Below, piece by piece: positions 55,568 to 63,859 of a stretch of 64,000 nt of DNA. The notes beneath the pieces were generated by a model, which was not told the origin of the DNA, searched no databases, and saw nothing but the letters and a program-made list of their open reading frames with translations. A program made the position numbers and the translations under genes. Source of the DNA: Verrucosispora sp. WMMD573 (GTDB lineage: Bacteria; Actinomycetota; Actinomycetes; Mycobacteriales; Micromonosporaceae); the NCBI RefSeq assembly GCF_027497175.1, contig NZ_CP114901.1, positions 4,774,001 through 4,838,000 on the forward strand. Reading direction: 5' to 3'. Numbering within the stretch: the stretch's first letter is position 1; each line of letters begins with the position of its first letter.

Positions 55568-56563
55568 ATGTGTTACGGCTACGACGGGATGGCCGCGCTG
55601 CGGCGTTCCGTCCTCGACCGGCGGGGCCTGCTACGCGGCTCGGTGGCCGCGATGGCCGGTGTCGGCCTCGCCACGGCGGGGGTGGGCGCGACGGCCGCCT
55701 CCGCCGGTCCCAAGCACGGCCCGGGGCACGGTCCCGGGCATGGACATGGGCCCGGGCACGGGCACGCCGGTCGGCGGCGGGTGCCGCCGGGGCTGATCAG
55801 CATTCAGTTGTGGACGGTCCGTGACGCGCTGAACGGCGAGCCGGGCTACGACGCCACGCTGCGGCACCTGGCCCGGATCGGCTACCCCAAGGTGGAGCTG
55901 GCGCTGGGCTACTTCGGCCGCAACGCCGCCCAGCTGCGTCGCTTCCTGGACAGCATCTGCATCAAGGCAACGTCCAGCCACGACGGGATCAGCGAAACTC
56001 CCGCCGCGCTCCAGGAGAAGATCCGCAACGCGGTGACGCTGGGTCAGAAGTTCATGGTGGTGCCGTACCTCTACTCGGAGAACGCCGACGACTGGAAGCG
56101 GTGGGCGGAGCAGATGAACGTCGAGGCCGCCGCGGCGGCCCGCGCCGGTCTGCGTTACGGCTACCACAACCACGCCCACGAGTTCACCATCGACCTCGGC
56201 AACGGTCGCACCCCGTGGGACGTGCTGACCGAGGAACTGGACCCCCGGCTCGTCCACCTGGAGATCGACATCTACTGGGCGGTCACCGGTGGCATCGAGT
56301 CCGGTGACGGTGCGACCGACCCCGAGGGCTTCACCCTGGACGTCATCCGCGCCGCGCCGCAGCGGGTGCTCCAGTACCACGTCAAGGACCGGCACGCCGC
56401 CGACGGCGACATGGCCGACCTGGGCACCGGGATGATCGATTTCAGGCGAATCTTCCGGAAGCACCCGGTGCTGGAGTACATCGTGGAGAACGACACTCCG
56501 GACGTGACGCCCCAGCAGACCGCCGAGGTCGGCTACCGCTACCTGCGCAACCTGCGGTACTGA
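55568..56563 (+). CDS. Exported TIM-barrel sugar phosphate isomerase/epimerase-like protein
   Basis: This 331-residue protein has a Tat-type leader (DRRGLLRGSVAAMAG) and, just after the cleavage region, a His/Gly repeat (GPGHGPGHGHGPGHGH) that may bind metal. The barrel follows: ISIQLWTVRDAL, GYPKVELALG, YGYHNHAHEF with the metal His, LEIDIYWAVTGG, YHVKDRH and EYIVENDTP, all standard for the xylose isomerase-like family. It is in an operon with the secreted sugar dehydrogenase. Acting outside the cytoplasm, its substrate is probably an unphosphorylated oxidised sugar. Confidence 0.9.
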   Translation: MCYGYDGMAALRRSVLDRRGLLRGSVAAMAGVGLATAGVGATAASAGPKHGPGHGPGHGHGPGHGHAGRRRVPPGLISIQLWTVRDALNGEPGYDATLRHLARIGYPKVELALGYFGRNAAQLRRFLDSICIKATSSHDGISETPAALQEKIRNAVTLGQKFMVVPYLYSENADDWKRWAEQMNVEAAAAARAGLRYGYHNHAHEFTIDLGNGRTPWDVLTEELDPRLVHLEIDIYWAVTGGIESGDGATDPEGFTLDVIRAAPQRVLQYHVKDRHAADGDMADLGTGMIDFRRIFRKHPVLEYIVENDTPDVTPQQTAEVGYRYLRNLRY

Positions 56564-56580
56564 CGCTCGCTCTGCGGTAG

Positions 56581-56620
56581 TCGGGGCACCACGTCGGCCA
56601 CGGTCGAGGTGGTGCCCCGA
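56581..56620. terminator. Bidirectional hairpin between convergent operons
   Basis: TCGGGGCACCAC pairs perfectly with GTGGTGCCCCGA over 12 bp across a 16-base loop. It lies 18 bp after the isomerase stop and 45 bp from the end of the minus-strand operon, so it can stop both. Confidence 0.7.
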
Positions 56621-56664
56621 CCAACCGGGGCGGAACCCGGCGCGACTCGACCGGGAGTGCCCGG

Positions 56665-57600
56665 TCACACGGTCGGTCGCTGTTCCTCCGCCCAGTAGGT
56701 GAGCCGCCGATCGTATTCCACGTACCATTCGTACAGATGATCGTCGTGGTGGTACGCCCGGACGAAACGGCTGTCCCTCAGCTCGGTGCAGACCAGGACG
56801 GCTCCGTGGGCCTGCCACACCGGGGGTGGCACCGCGCCGCTAGGCCCGACGACGATCAGCCGCAACCCCCGTAGCGTACGAAGGACTTCGTCCATCGTCG
56901 CGTTGCAGAGCGACGATGGGGTGATCTGGACGATCTCGCACTCGTCGGCCAGCCGGTGCAGGTCATCGCCGACCAGCTGGAGGCGCGCCTCACCGAACCT
57001 CGCGTTGAACCGGGCGAGAGTGGACCGGACGCGCTCGGCTCGTGGCGCGTCGTGCAGATCGGCCACCAGCACGCGACCCACCCCGTCCACCTCGGCCAGG
57101 TGCTCCATCAGCCCGCCGAAGCCAATGACCCCGACCGTGCCCGCGCTCCCCACCGCCCGGGTCAGCGCCTCCGTCACCGCCGACCCCGCCTGGTGGGTGT
57201 GCACCTGGTCAAAGGGCGCGACCACGTGACCCAGGCCCGCTTCCGCCAGTGCGGTCGGCCGGAACCAGGGCCGGGACAGCGCACTGAAGAGCGCGATCTT
57301 GACGGCCTGCCGGGTCAGGTCCAACCCGGCTGGGGCCGTACGCACTAGGTCACAGTCCAGCAGCGACCTGCCGGGCGACGTACCGAGGTAGTCGGTGACC
57401 TGGCTGCCACGCCGGCACACGACCGCACCCGGTGGCCCGCCGCCGTGGTAACCCTGGTAGTCCATGGCGGTGCCGATGCTGCCGTCATCGAGGACGACAG
57501 CTGCGAAGGACCTGCCCGTCAGAATCTCGTCGACCGACCGCTGGCCCTGACCCGGACACCTGCGCAACTCGTGGCGGATTGCGGTCTCAATCAGCGACAC
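56665..57600 (-). CDS. DUF364 (putative heavy-metal chelation)-like Rossmann protein
   Basis: This 311-residue protein starts at GTG 57600, overlapping the aminotransferase gene by 14 bp. The N-terminal half has AAVVLDDGSIGTAMDYQGYH; the C-terminal half is Rossmann-like (GTVGVIGFGGLMEHLAEV, VLVADLHDAP) followed by EIVQITPSSLCNATMDEVL and LIVVGPSGAVPPPVW, which resemble the S/T-x-x-x-NGT and VGPS motifs of DUF364/DUF4213 proteins. The exact role is unknown. As last gene of the operon it may handle metal, an iminium intermediate or an SAM-type ligand. Confidence 0.55.
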   Translation of the reverse strand: MSLIETAIRHELRRCPGQGQRSVDEILTGRSFAAVVLDDGSIGTAMDYQGYHGGGPPGAVVCRRGSQVTDYLGTSPGRSLLDCDLVRTAPAGLDLTRQAVKIALFSALSRPWFRPTALAEAGLGHVVAPFDQVHTHQAGSAVTEALTRAVGSAGTVGVIGFGGLMEHLAEVDGVGRVLVADLHDAPRAERVRSTLARFNARFGEARLQLVGDDLHRLADECEIVQITPSSLCNATMDEVLRTLRGLRLIVVGPSGAVPPPVWQAHGAVLVCTELRDSRFVRAYHHDDHLYEWYVEYDRRLTYWAEEQRPTV

Positions 57601-58681
57601 GGCCGGCCCCCCGAGCGACCGACGACAGATCGTCGGCGAACCGCTGGGCCTGCGCCACAGCGAGCGCGGCCACGGTCACCCGGATCGCCGGTGTCGGTGC
57701 GGCGAATCGCGACCCGGGGGCGACCTGCCAGCCACGCCTGGCCAGCCGGGAAACGGTCTCCGCCTCGTCGGGCACCTCGATCCACACGTTCAGTCCGGTG
57801 CGCCCGTATCCGCGCAGACCCCGCTCGGCCAACAGATCGAGCACGTGTCGGCGGCGTCTGCCGTACTCGTCCCGCACCCGGGCGAGGTCGGCCGCGAGGT
57901 CCGGGTCGGCCAGGTGGGCGGCCACGGCGAGCTGGGTCATCCGGCTGATCCACCCACCGCCCAGGAGCCTGCGCTGGTCCACCCGCCGGATCGACTCCCG
58001 GTCACCACAGAGCAACGCGAACCGGAGGTCGGGGGCCAGCCACTTGGACACCGACGCGACGTGCAGCCATCGTGGATGGCCGGCTGGTATCAGGGAGTGG
58101 TAGTCGGCGCCCGCGATCCCGCCCGCATGGTCCTCTTCGATCACGAGCAGGCTCGGGAAGCGTTCGATGATGGCGCGCAGGATGTTGCCGCGCCCGGACG
58201 TGAGTGCTGCCCCAGTGGGGTTCTGTGCGCGCGGGCGGTACAGCACACCGGCGGCGTCCCGGAGCGCCGCGTCGAACGGTTCCGGTCGCAGCCCCTCCTC
58301 GTCGACGGGTACCGGCACCGGCACCAGGCCGAGCGCGGCGATCAGCGGAAGGTCTCCGTTGTAGGTGGGGCTCTCCACGATCACGCGGTCCCCGGGACGC
58401 AGCAGCGTGGCCAACGCCCGATCGACAGCCTCGAGCCCACCGGGCAGCGCCGTCAGGTGGTCGTTGGCGACGCCCTGGCCGGCCAGGTACGCCTGGGCCG
58501 GGACAAGCAGGGCATCGACGATCCGGGGGGTGCCGTAGAGCAGCAGGTTGGCCGCGACGGTGGTGGGCCAGCGGTCGTGACGCCAGAGGAGCAGGTCCGG
58601 ATCCGGGTTGCCCGACGAAAGGTCACCCGACCGCGACGTCGGACGGGGCGCCTCCCGCAGGCCCGTGGCCGCGCTACCCAT
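57587..58681 (-). CDS. PLP-dependent aminotransferase (MocR-like catalytic domain without DNA-binding domain)
   Basis: This 364-residue fold-type I PLP enzyme starts at ATG 58681, overlapping the Nudix gene by 8 bp. It shows TALPGGLEAVDRALATLLRP, VIVESPTYNGDLPLIAALG, RPRAQNPTGAALT, and the lysine in ASVSKWLAPDLRFALLCG that forms the internal aldimine. The sequence is closest in style to the aminotransferase half of MocR/GntR fusions, but the N-terminal winged helix is absent. It probably transaminates a pathway intermediate of this operon. Confidence 0.85.
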   Translation of the reverse strand: MGSAATGLREAPRPTSRSGDLSSGNPDPDLLLWRHDRWPTTVAANLLLYGTPRIVDALLVPAQAYLAGQGVANDHLTALPGGLEAVDRALATLLRPGDRVIVESPTYNGDLPLIAALGLVPVPVPVDEEGLRPEPFDAALRDAAGVLYRPRAQNPTGAALTSGRGNILRAIIERFPSLLVIEEDHAGGIAGADYHSLIPAGHPRWLHVASVSKWLAPDLRFALLCGDRESIRRVDQRRLLGGGWISRMTQLAVAAHLADPDLAADLARVRDEYGRRRRHVLDLLAERGLRGYGRTGLNVWIEVPDEAETVSRLARRGWQVAPGSRFAAPTPAIRVTVAALAVAQAQRFADDLSSVARGAGRVAD

Positions 58682-59126
58682 TCTCGGGCAGGAGTTGGAG
58701 CAACGCCGCAACGAACTCGTCCTGTCGGTCGGGCAGCAGGTCCAGCGCCTTCTCCACCGGGATGAAGAAACACTCGAACACCATGCCGTCATCGGTGCCG
58801 CTGCTGCCGGCGACCTGGTGGGACCAGCGGTCCCGACGCTCCGTCGTGCTCGCGTGGTAGAAGACGGTGACCCGCGGCTGGCCGGTGTGCGGGTGCGGTC
58901 GTTGCTGCACGCCGAGACTCGTCCGCACCGTGACGGCGGTGACGCCGGTCTCCTCGGCCACCTCGCGCAGCACCGCGTCCTCAAGGGGTTCGCCGGCCTC
59001 GATGCCCCCGGCGGGCACCTGCGTGCCCGCCTCGGGCTGGTCTCGGTGGTCGAACACCAGCAGCTCCGGCCCGGTGAGCGTGTCACGCACGACATAGACG
59101 GCGACGCGGACTCGGACCTCAGACAT
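58674..59126 (-). CDS. Nudix hydrolase
   Basis: This 150-residue enzyme starts at ATG 59126 with AGAGGTG upstream. It contains the complete Nudix box at residues 40-62 (GGIEAGEPLEDAVLREVAEE, then TGV). It cleaves a nucleoside diphosphate linked to another moiety. It overlaps both neighbours by 8 bp. Beside a thymidylate-kinase-like protein, a nucleotide substrate made by the operon is plausible. Confidence 0.92.
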   Translation of the reverse strand: MSEVRVRVAVYVVRDTLTGPELLVFDHRDQPEAGTQVPAGGIEAGEPLEDAVLREVAEETGVTAVTVRTSLGVQQRPHPHTGQPRVTVFYHASTTERRDRWSHQVAGSSGTDDGMVFECFFIPVEKALDLLPDRQDEFVAALLQLLPENG

Positions 59127-59799
59127 CTGTATGCACCTCTCGGTCGTGGGACAACTGCGGAAACGGTGACAGCAGCGAGGCGACCAGGCGCTGCGTCGCG
59201 CTGTCGGACAACTCCTCGTCGTTGCGGAAACGCAGCACGCGCGTCGGTACGAGGTTCGCCTGGATGGCGCGGTCGTAGGCGTCGTACAGCTGGACCAGGG
59301 TGTCCGGGCGCTCGTAGGGACGCAGCTCCTTGTTGCGCGTGCCGATGCGCGTCCAGGCCAGCGCGGGTGGGGTGTCCACGAAGACGATGACGTCGGGGGT
59401 CGGCATCCGCAGCGCCGTCATGGTGGCGCTGATGCGTTCCATCGGTACGCCGTGCAGGACGTGGTGGTAGACGATGTCGCTGAGCACGTACCGGTCGGTG
59501 AGGACCGGACCGACGGCGAGGGCGGGCTTGATGTTGAACTCGAAGTGCAGCCGCTTGTCGCGCAGGTACGCCTCCACGACGGCGTCGGCGTCCCCGTTGC
59601 TGCGGGCCATCCGATTGCCCACGATGAGCCGAGCGGCGTCGGTGTCGAGCCAGCTGTGCTGGCCGAACTCCGTCACCGTCGACGCGACCTGCCGGAGGGC
59701 CCGCGCGAGGCTGATCCGTAACGTCGACTTCCCGCTGCCGTCGGTGCCCTCCAACGCGATGAACGGAAATCGCCGGTCCTGCCGGCCCGCCGGGATCAC
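59119..59799 (-). CDS. Thymidylate kinase-like P-loop kinase
   Basis: This 226-residue protein starts at GTG 59799 (GTGA overlap with the previous stop). The P-loop is FIALEGTDGSGKSTLR (residues 13-28), followed by the DR-type motif VLTDRYVLSDIVYHH and DVIVFVDTPPALAWTRI, as in dTMP kinases; the LID region RNKELRPYERP is short. It probably phosphorylates a nucleoside monophosphate or an analogue. The cell's housekeeping dTMP kinase would be elsewhere, so this copy is likely pathway-specific. Confidence 0.85.
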   Translation of the reverse strand: MIPAGRQDRRFPFIALEGTDGSGKSTLRISLARALRQVASTVTEFGQHSWLDTDAARLIVGNRMARSNGDADAVVEAYLRDKRLHFEFNIKPALAVGPVLTDRYVLSDIVYHHVLHGVPMERISATMTALRMPTPDVIVFVDTPPALAWTRIGTRNKELRPYERPDTLVQLYDAYDRAIQANLVPTRVLRFRNDEELSDSATQRLVASLLSPFPQLSHDREVHTDV

Positions 59800-60731
59800 G
59801 GCTGACGCTCCTGCGGTGCACGCCCGGCCGGGTGCCGGGTCAGGTAGTCGAGCCGGGAGGTGAACAGATGCACCGACCGCTCGGTCCCCGGCCACCAGCA
59901 GCACAGCAGCTCGGCGAAGAGGGACGCCTCCTTCAACCCCAGGGCCACGGTACGGGCGGCGCTGGTCCGCGGCGAACGGACCGTCTCCACCAGTGCGGCC
60001 AGCGCGGGTAGCCGCGCGGCCAGGTCCTGCCCCCGCTCGTCGGCGCTGGTGAGCAGTTGGGCCACACAGCCGGCGACGAAGACATCGTCGACGCCGACGT
60101 CGCCGAGACTGCGACGAAGGCACTCGTACACGGAGGGCTCGACCGCCGCCCAGATCCGGGCAGGTGCGGCGATCATCTCGTACAGCAGGCGCTCCAGCGC
60201 GGAGGCCTCCGACGTGAACGCTCGGTCCGGTGCCAGCAGCAGCCCGGCGGCCAGGCCCGGCGGGCGCGGCAGCGAGGCGGCGGGGAGCAGCCCGCCCGTG
60301 CCCAGCTCCACCAGCGCGCCCAGGTCACCGTCGACCAGGATCTCCACCGCCTCCCGGACGTTTCGCAGGTCCGCCGGGCCGGACGAGCCGACCACGAGCT
60401 GGTGGCGGCGGACACCCACCACGACCTCGTGGGTTCGCAGGCTCGCGGCGAACTCCGGCCAGCCACCGTCCGGCACCCCGGTGGCGGCGGCCACGCAGAC
60501 GGTAGCGACGTTCGCGGGCGTGTACGTGGCAAGTTGTCCGGCTCCGGTCGGGGTCAATACGTAGTCGTCGACCAGTTTGGCCAGGACGCGCAGGTGTTCG
60601 GCGTACACCAGCGGCTCGAAGATCATCGTGTGTTGGCTGATCAACCGGCCGAGGAACATGTGCCGCATCAGGTCGTCGGGGTGGGCGGGGGCGGTCGTCT
60701 GCGGTCGGGGGGCGAGCGTCCGGGTCGTCAC
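59796..60731 (-). CDS. Unknown helical protein of the operon
   Basis: This 311-residue protein starts at GTG 60731, overlapping the kinase-like gene's stop (GTGA). It is mostly helical: MRHMFLGRLISQHTMIFEPL, YAEHLRVLAKLVDDYVL, then a short beta region VVVGVRRHQLVVG, a Leu/Pro-rich stretch, and LKEASLFAELLCCWWPG near the end. No signal peptide, no membrane helix of sufficient length and no known motif are visible. It is placed between the protein-kinase-like and the thymidylate-kinase-like genes. Confidence 0.7.
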   Translation of the reverse strand: MTTRTLAPRPQTTAPAHPDDLMRHMFLGRLISQHTMIFEPLVYAEHLRVLAKLVDDYVLTPTGAGQLATYTPANVATVCVAAATGVPDGGWPEFAASLRTHEVVVGVRRHQLVVGSSGPADLRNVREAVEILVDGDLGALVELGTGGLLPAASLPRPPGLAAGLLLAPDRAFTSEASALERLLYEMIAAPARIWAAVEPSVYECLRRSLGDVGVDDVFVAGCVAQLLTSADERGQDLAARLPALAALVETVRSPRTSAARTVALGLKEASLFAELLCCWWPGTERSVHLFTSRLDYLTRHPAGRAPQERQP

Positions 60732-61630
60732 GAGAGCGCCTCCAATGCGGCGGTGGCGTTGGGTGGCCGGCGGTCCGGCTCCCACCGCACGCACCGTTCG
60801 ACCAGCTCGATCAGGCGCGGGTCGTGTCCGGTCACCACGCTGGGCAGCGGCGGTGCGCCGTAGCGGGGCATGGTGCCGGTCAGCAACTCGTACATGACCA
60901 TGCCGAAACAGTAGATATCGCTGGTGATGTCCGCCTCGTGGTAGCCCACGTCGTACTCCGGTGGCCATGAGATCAGCGCCGACTTCGGCGAGCGGGGCTC
61001 GGTGGCGGTGCGGGCGCGGGCGCAGCCGAGGTCGGCGATGACCGGTCCTGCGTCGGCCATGAGGACGTTCTCGGCGTTGATGTCCCGGTGGACGTAGCCG
61101 ATGTCGTGCAGGACGGTCATCCCGGTCAACAGCCGGCGCGCGAAGGCGATGGCGGTCTCGGCGTCCGGTGCCCCGTGCGCGCCGAGCCAGTGACGGACCG
61201 AGCCGAGCGGCAGGTGCTCCATCACGTAGTACGGCACCGGGGCACCGAGGTCCATCTCGACCAGGTCGGGGAAGTACGGCGAGCCGCTCAGGCGGGAGAG
61301 GAGGTCGGCCTCCTGGCCGAACTGGTCCCTCGCCTGCCGGTGTGCCCGCTCCGGCAACTGGCGGTACCAGTAGTAGCCGTGCAGCTCGGCCCGTAGGTGC
61401 GGCGGCGCGGCGGCGATGACGCTGTGGTAGCCGAACAGCCCCTTGGCGACGAACTTCACGCCGGGCAGGTCGGCCCGCTCGACCAGCAGGAGGGTGCTCC
61501 ATCCGGTGAACGAGACGACCGAACTGCACGTGTAGCGCGTGCTCGTCTCAAGCACCTGGCGGAACACGCGCGTCGGCGAGATGCCGGCCAAGGAATCGAG
61601 GTTCACCGCCGCGGTGGTGTCGACCGTCAT
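60728..61630 (-). CDS. Eukaryotic-like protein/small-molecule kinase
   Basis: This 300-residue soluble kinase starts at ATG 61630, overlapping the methyltransferase stop (ATGA). Landmarks are Lys63 (VKFVAKGLFG), HRDINAENVL with catalytic Asp183 and Asn188, and the metal site DLG at 200-202 in place of DFG. A WPPEYDVGYHEADITSDIY segment replaces the APE region. The glycine-rich loop is degenerate. There is no membrane helix or PASTA sensor, unlike typical actinobacterial PknB-type kinases, and its position in a biosynthetic operon suggests a small-molecule or dedicated protein substrate. Confidence 0.85.
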   Translation of the reverse strand: MTVDTTAAVNLDSLAGISPTRVFRQVLETSTRYTCSSVVSFTGWSTLLLVERADLPGVKFVAKGLFGYHSVIAAAPPHLRAELHGYYWYRQLPERAHRQARDQFGQEADLLSRLSGSPYFPDLVEMDLGAPVPYYVMEHLPLGSVRHWLGAHGAPDAETAIAFARRLLTGMTVLHDIGYVHRDINAENVLMADAGPVIADLGCARARTATEPRSPKSALISWPPEYDVGYHEADITSDIYCFGMVMYELLTGTMPRYGAPPLPSVVTGHDPRLIELVERCVRWEPDRRPPNATAALEALS

Positions 61631-62286
61631 CGGGGTCCGCCGTCCGACGTGGGCTTGTAGACGTAACCGAGGGTCAGGTCCGAGGTGCCCGGAACGACCT
61701 CCACCACATGGTCGGTGCCGGCGAAGAACTCGTCACAGGCCTTCTTCACCCCGGGCAGCCCGTCCCAGGCCCGCTCGTTGCGGCTGAGGTCGCAGTAGTC
61801 GTCGATGACGAGCAGTCCGCCCGGCTCCAGGCGGGGCCACACCCGTTCCAGGCTGAGCTGGATGGAGCGGTAGTGGTCCCCGTCGAGGTAACCGAAACAT
61901 ATCCGCTGGGGCAGTTCGGCGAGCGTTTCGTCGAACCAGCCGGCGACGACGCGCGGCATCGGCAGGTCCCTGCTGCGGAAGTTCTGCTCCACCTGCTCCG
62001 CCGAGGCCAGGCATTCGCCCTCCGGCAGGTGGGTGTCCAACTCCCCCGGTGGCGGCATCCCGGCGAAGCTGTCGAACAGCACGAGTTCGCGTTCCGGGGC
62101 GAGCGCCCGCATGGTCGTCGCGAGCCAGACGCTGGTGTAGCCGGCGTTGCAACCGACCTCCACGACGTCGCCCGCGACGTTCGCCCGGAGCACCGAGGAC
62201 AGGCCCCAGTGCAGCGTGACGAGACGTTCGACATCGGACATGTTGGCATTGAGCTCAGCTAGCTCGTAGGCAAGACGTGCGTCCAT
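61627..62286 (-). CDS. TylF/MycF-like class I SAM-dependent methyltransferase
   Basis: This 219-residue enzyme starts at ATG 62286 with GGAGAG upstream. The SAM site is GDVVEVGCNAGYTSVWLA (near residues 40-57) followed by LVLFDSFAGMPPP. The metal-binding acids resemble those of macrocin O-methyltransferases: GYLDGDHYRSIQLSLERVWP and LLVIDDYCD. It probably O-methylates a hydroxyl group, perhaps one introduced by the oxygenase encoded just upstream. Confidence 0.9.
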   Translation of the reverse strand: MDARLAYELAELNANMSDVERLVTLHWGLSSVLRANVAGDVVEVGCNAGYTSVWLATTMRALAPERELVLFDSFAGMPPPGELDTHLPEGECLASAEQVEQNFRSRDLPMPRVVAGWFDETLAELPQRICFGYLDGDHYRSIQLSLERVWPRLEPGGLLVIDDYCDLSRNERAWDGLPGVKKACDEFFAGTDHVVEVVPGTSDLTLGYVYKPTSDGGPR

Positions 62287-62297
62287 TGCACTCTCCG

Positions 62298-63014
62298 TCA
62301 GTTGGTGAAGAAGCCGATGACTTTCTTGATCCGTCCGTGGGTGACCGGCTCCGTGCTGTGGCTGAGCTGGCTGCCGAACATGACCAGGCCACCGGCGGCC
62401 ATCCGGGTGCGCCAGCGGGTCCGGGGCAGCGCCTTGTACCACTGCGTGGTGTGGTCCGCGCCCTCGCGGACCCTGCGCAGCCCGTCGCCCTCGGGGAGGC
62501 TGCGCGGCTCGTCAGTGGGTTCCTCCCACAGGTCTGGGCTGCCGCAGGTCTCGACCACGAAATCGCCGCCGGAGAAGCCGTCGTTGAGGGTGATGCTCAC
62601 CCCGGCGACCTTCACGTGATCCGGGTCGGTCTCGTCGAACGGCATATCGATGTGCGGTGTGATGTACTGGCCCACGCCGTACTCGAGATAGATCCACGAG
62701 GTCAGGCGACGGCCGCTGGGAAACAGGCTGCGCAGGTGCGGCAGGGCCCGCCGCGCCGCCTCGTCCAGTACCGTCGTCGCCCCCACCGGCAGCGGGAAGA
62801 GCTCCAACCGCCCGGCCGGTTCGTAGAGCTCCATCACGTCGCGGGTACTCATCCCGTCGACGGCGTGCACCGACACGGCGCGCTCGCCCTCGAAGGCGGC
62901 GCGGCCGTCGGCGGTGATCTGCCGGTCCACCGCATCGCAGATCGCCTGGCACTCCATCGGGGTCAGGAACTGCTCGATACTGTGCACCAGGAGGGATTCC
63001 GAGGTCGTCAACAT
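62298..63014 (-). CDS. 2-oxoglutarate/Fe(II)-dependent oxygenase
   Basis: This 238-residue protein starts at ATG 63014, overlapping the preceding stop by 7 bp. The facial triad is His121 and Asp123 (YITPHIDMPFDE) and His219 (GSQLSHSTEPV); Arg228 (HGRIKKVIGFF) would hold 2-oxoglutarate. The fold resembles prolyl-4-hydroxylase-like 2OG oxygenases (GVSITLNDGFSGGDFVVE). It hydroxylates or desaturates an unknown substrate of the operon. Confidence 0.92.
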   Translation of the reverse strand: MLTTSESLLVHSIEQFLTPMECQAICDAVDRQITADGRAAFEGERAVSVHAVDGMSTRDVMELYEPAGRLELFPLPVGATTVLDEAARRALPHLRSLFPSGRRLTSWIYLEYGVGQYITPHIDMPFDETDPDHVKVAGVSITLNDGFSGGDFVVETCGSPDLWEEPTDEPRSLPEGDGLRRVREGADHTTQWYKALPRTRWRTRMAAGGLVMFGSQLSHSTEPVTHGRIKKVIGFFTN

Positions 63015-63859
63015 GATTCCGTGCCCTTCCCCTTCTTGGCCAATACCAGTTGGATCGAGCCGGCCGCCGAAGGTGGCCGCATGTCACTGCCGGCGTGGAC
63101 GTGCGCGGCGGCGGTCAGGGCAAGCCCGGCGCACGCGGCGGCTCGCTCGATCTCGTCCTGGTCGTACAGCCACAGCCAGGAGTAGAACTCCCGCCTCGGG
63201 CCGTCGTCCCGGGTGATCCGGAAACGTTGCAGGTAGAGGCGACCTTCCGCCGCGAACCGCGCCTGATACTCGACGACGTGCTCGGTCCGCAGGAAGATGC
63301 CGGTGCCGGCGGGATAGTGGGTGGACTCACGGTCGACCGGGTGCATCCCCGAGCCGGTGCGGGTCCGCACGTCTGCGAACACCCGCCCGCCGGGCCGCAG
63401 GGCCGCGGCGATCCGGCCGAGTGCTGGGCCGAGCGTCGACGGGTCGAACTGGTTGACCAGCTCATAGGTGAGCAGACAGAGGTCGTGCGCCGGCACCATA
63501 GAGCCCGTGTCGAAGGCACCGACCTCGAAGTGGCACCGTCGATCCGGGCATCGGCGGCGCGCCGCGACGATCGCCGCCGGGTTGACATCGACGCCGAGGT
63601 AACTGCGGCAGCCGGTGCCGTTCGCGATCTCGCGGGCGTAGGTGCCCGGGCCGCACCAGGGGTGGTAGATCCGCTCGTCGCCGGTGAGGGTGAGCCAGTC
63701 GAGTTCCCGGCGCACCGCCGCAGCGCTGCGGCCGGCGACCTCGCTGTCGTCGCGGCACTGCACGTCGGCGAGGCAGGATCCGATCACCGGATCGCGGTAC
63801 GGGATGCCGTTCGCGCAGATGTGGGCCCAGTCCACTGTGGTGTCCGGCATGGTGACCAT
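63008..63859 (-). CDS. SAM-dependent methyltransferase
   Basis: This 283-residue enzyme starts at ATG 63859, whose A is the last base of the upstream stop (TGATG). The SAM site is less canonical but visible: IYHPWCGPGTYAREIA, GVDVNPAAIVAARRRCP and DLCLLTYELVNQFDP. Downstream is GGRVFADVRTRTGSGM. The C-terminal beta region (EYQARFAAEGRLYLQRFRI) fits the class I fold. The substrate is unknown; it works with the oxygenase and the TylF-like enzyme. Confidence 0.88.
   Translation of the reverse strand: MVTMPDTTVDWAHICANGIPYRDPVIGSCLADVQCRDDSEVAGRSAAAVRRELDWLTLTGDERIYHPWCGPGTYAREIANGTGCRSYLGVDVNPAAIVAARRRCPDRRCHFEVGAFDTGSMVPAHDLCLLTYELVNQFDPSTLGPALGRIAAALRPGGRVFADVRTRTGSGMHPVDRESTHYPAGTGIFLRTEHVVEYQARFAAEGRLYLQRFRITRDDGPRREFYSWLWLYDQDEIERAAACAGLALTAAAHVHAGSDMRPPSAAGSIQLVLAKKGKGTESC

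Noticed and set aside
56665..57600. Ornithine cyclodeaminase/SbnB-like assignment for the last operon gene
   Set aside because: The Rossmann loop is GFGGLMEHL rather than the GxGxQA of that family, and the later VGPS and NAT motifs fit DUF364 better.
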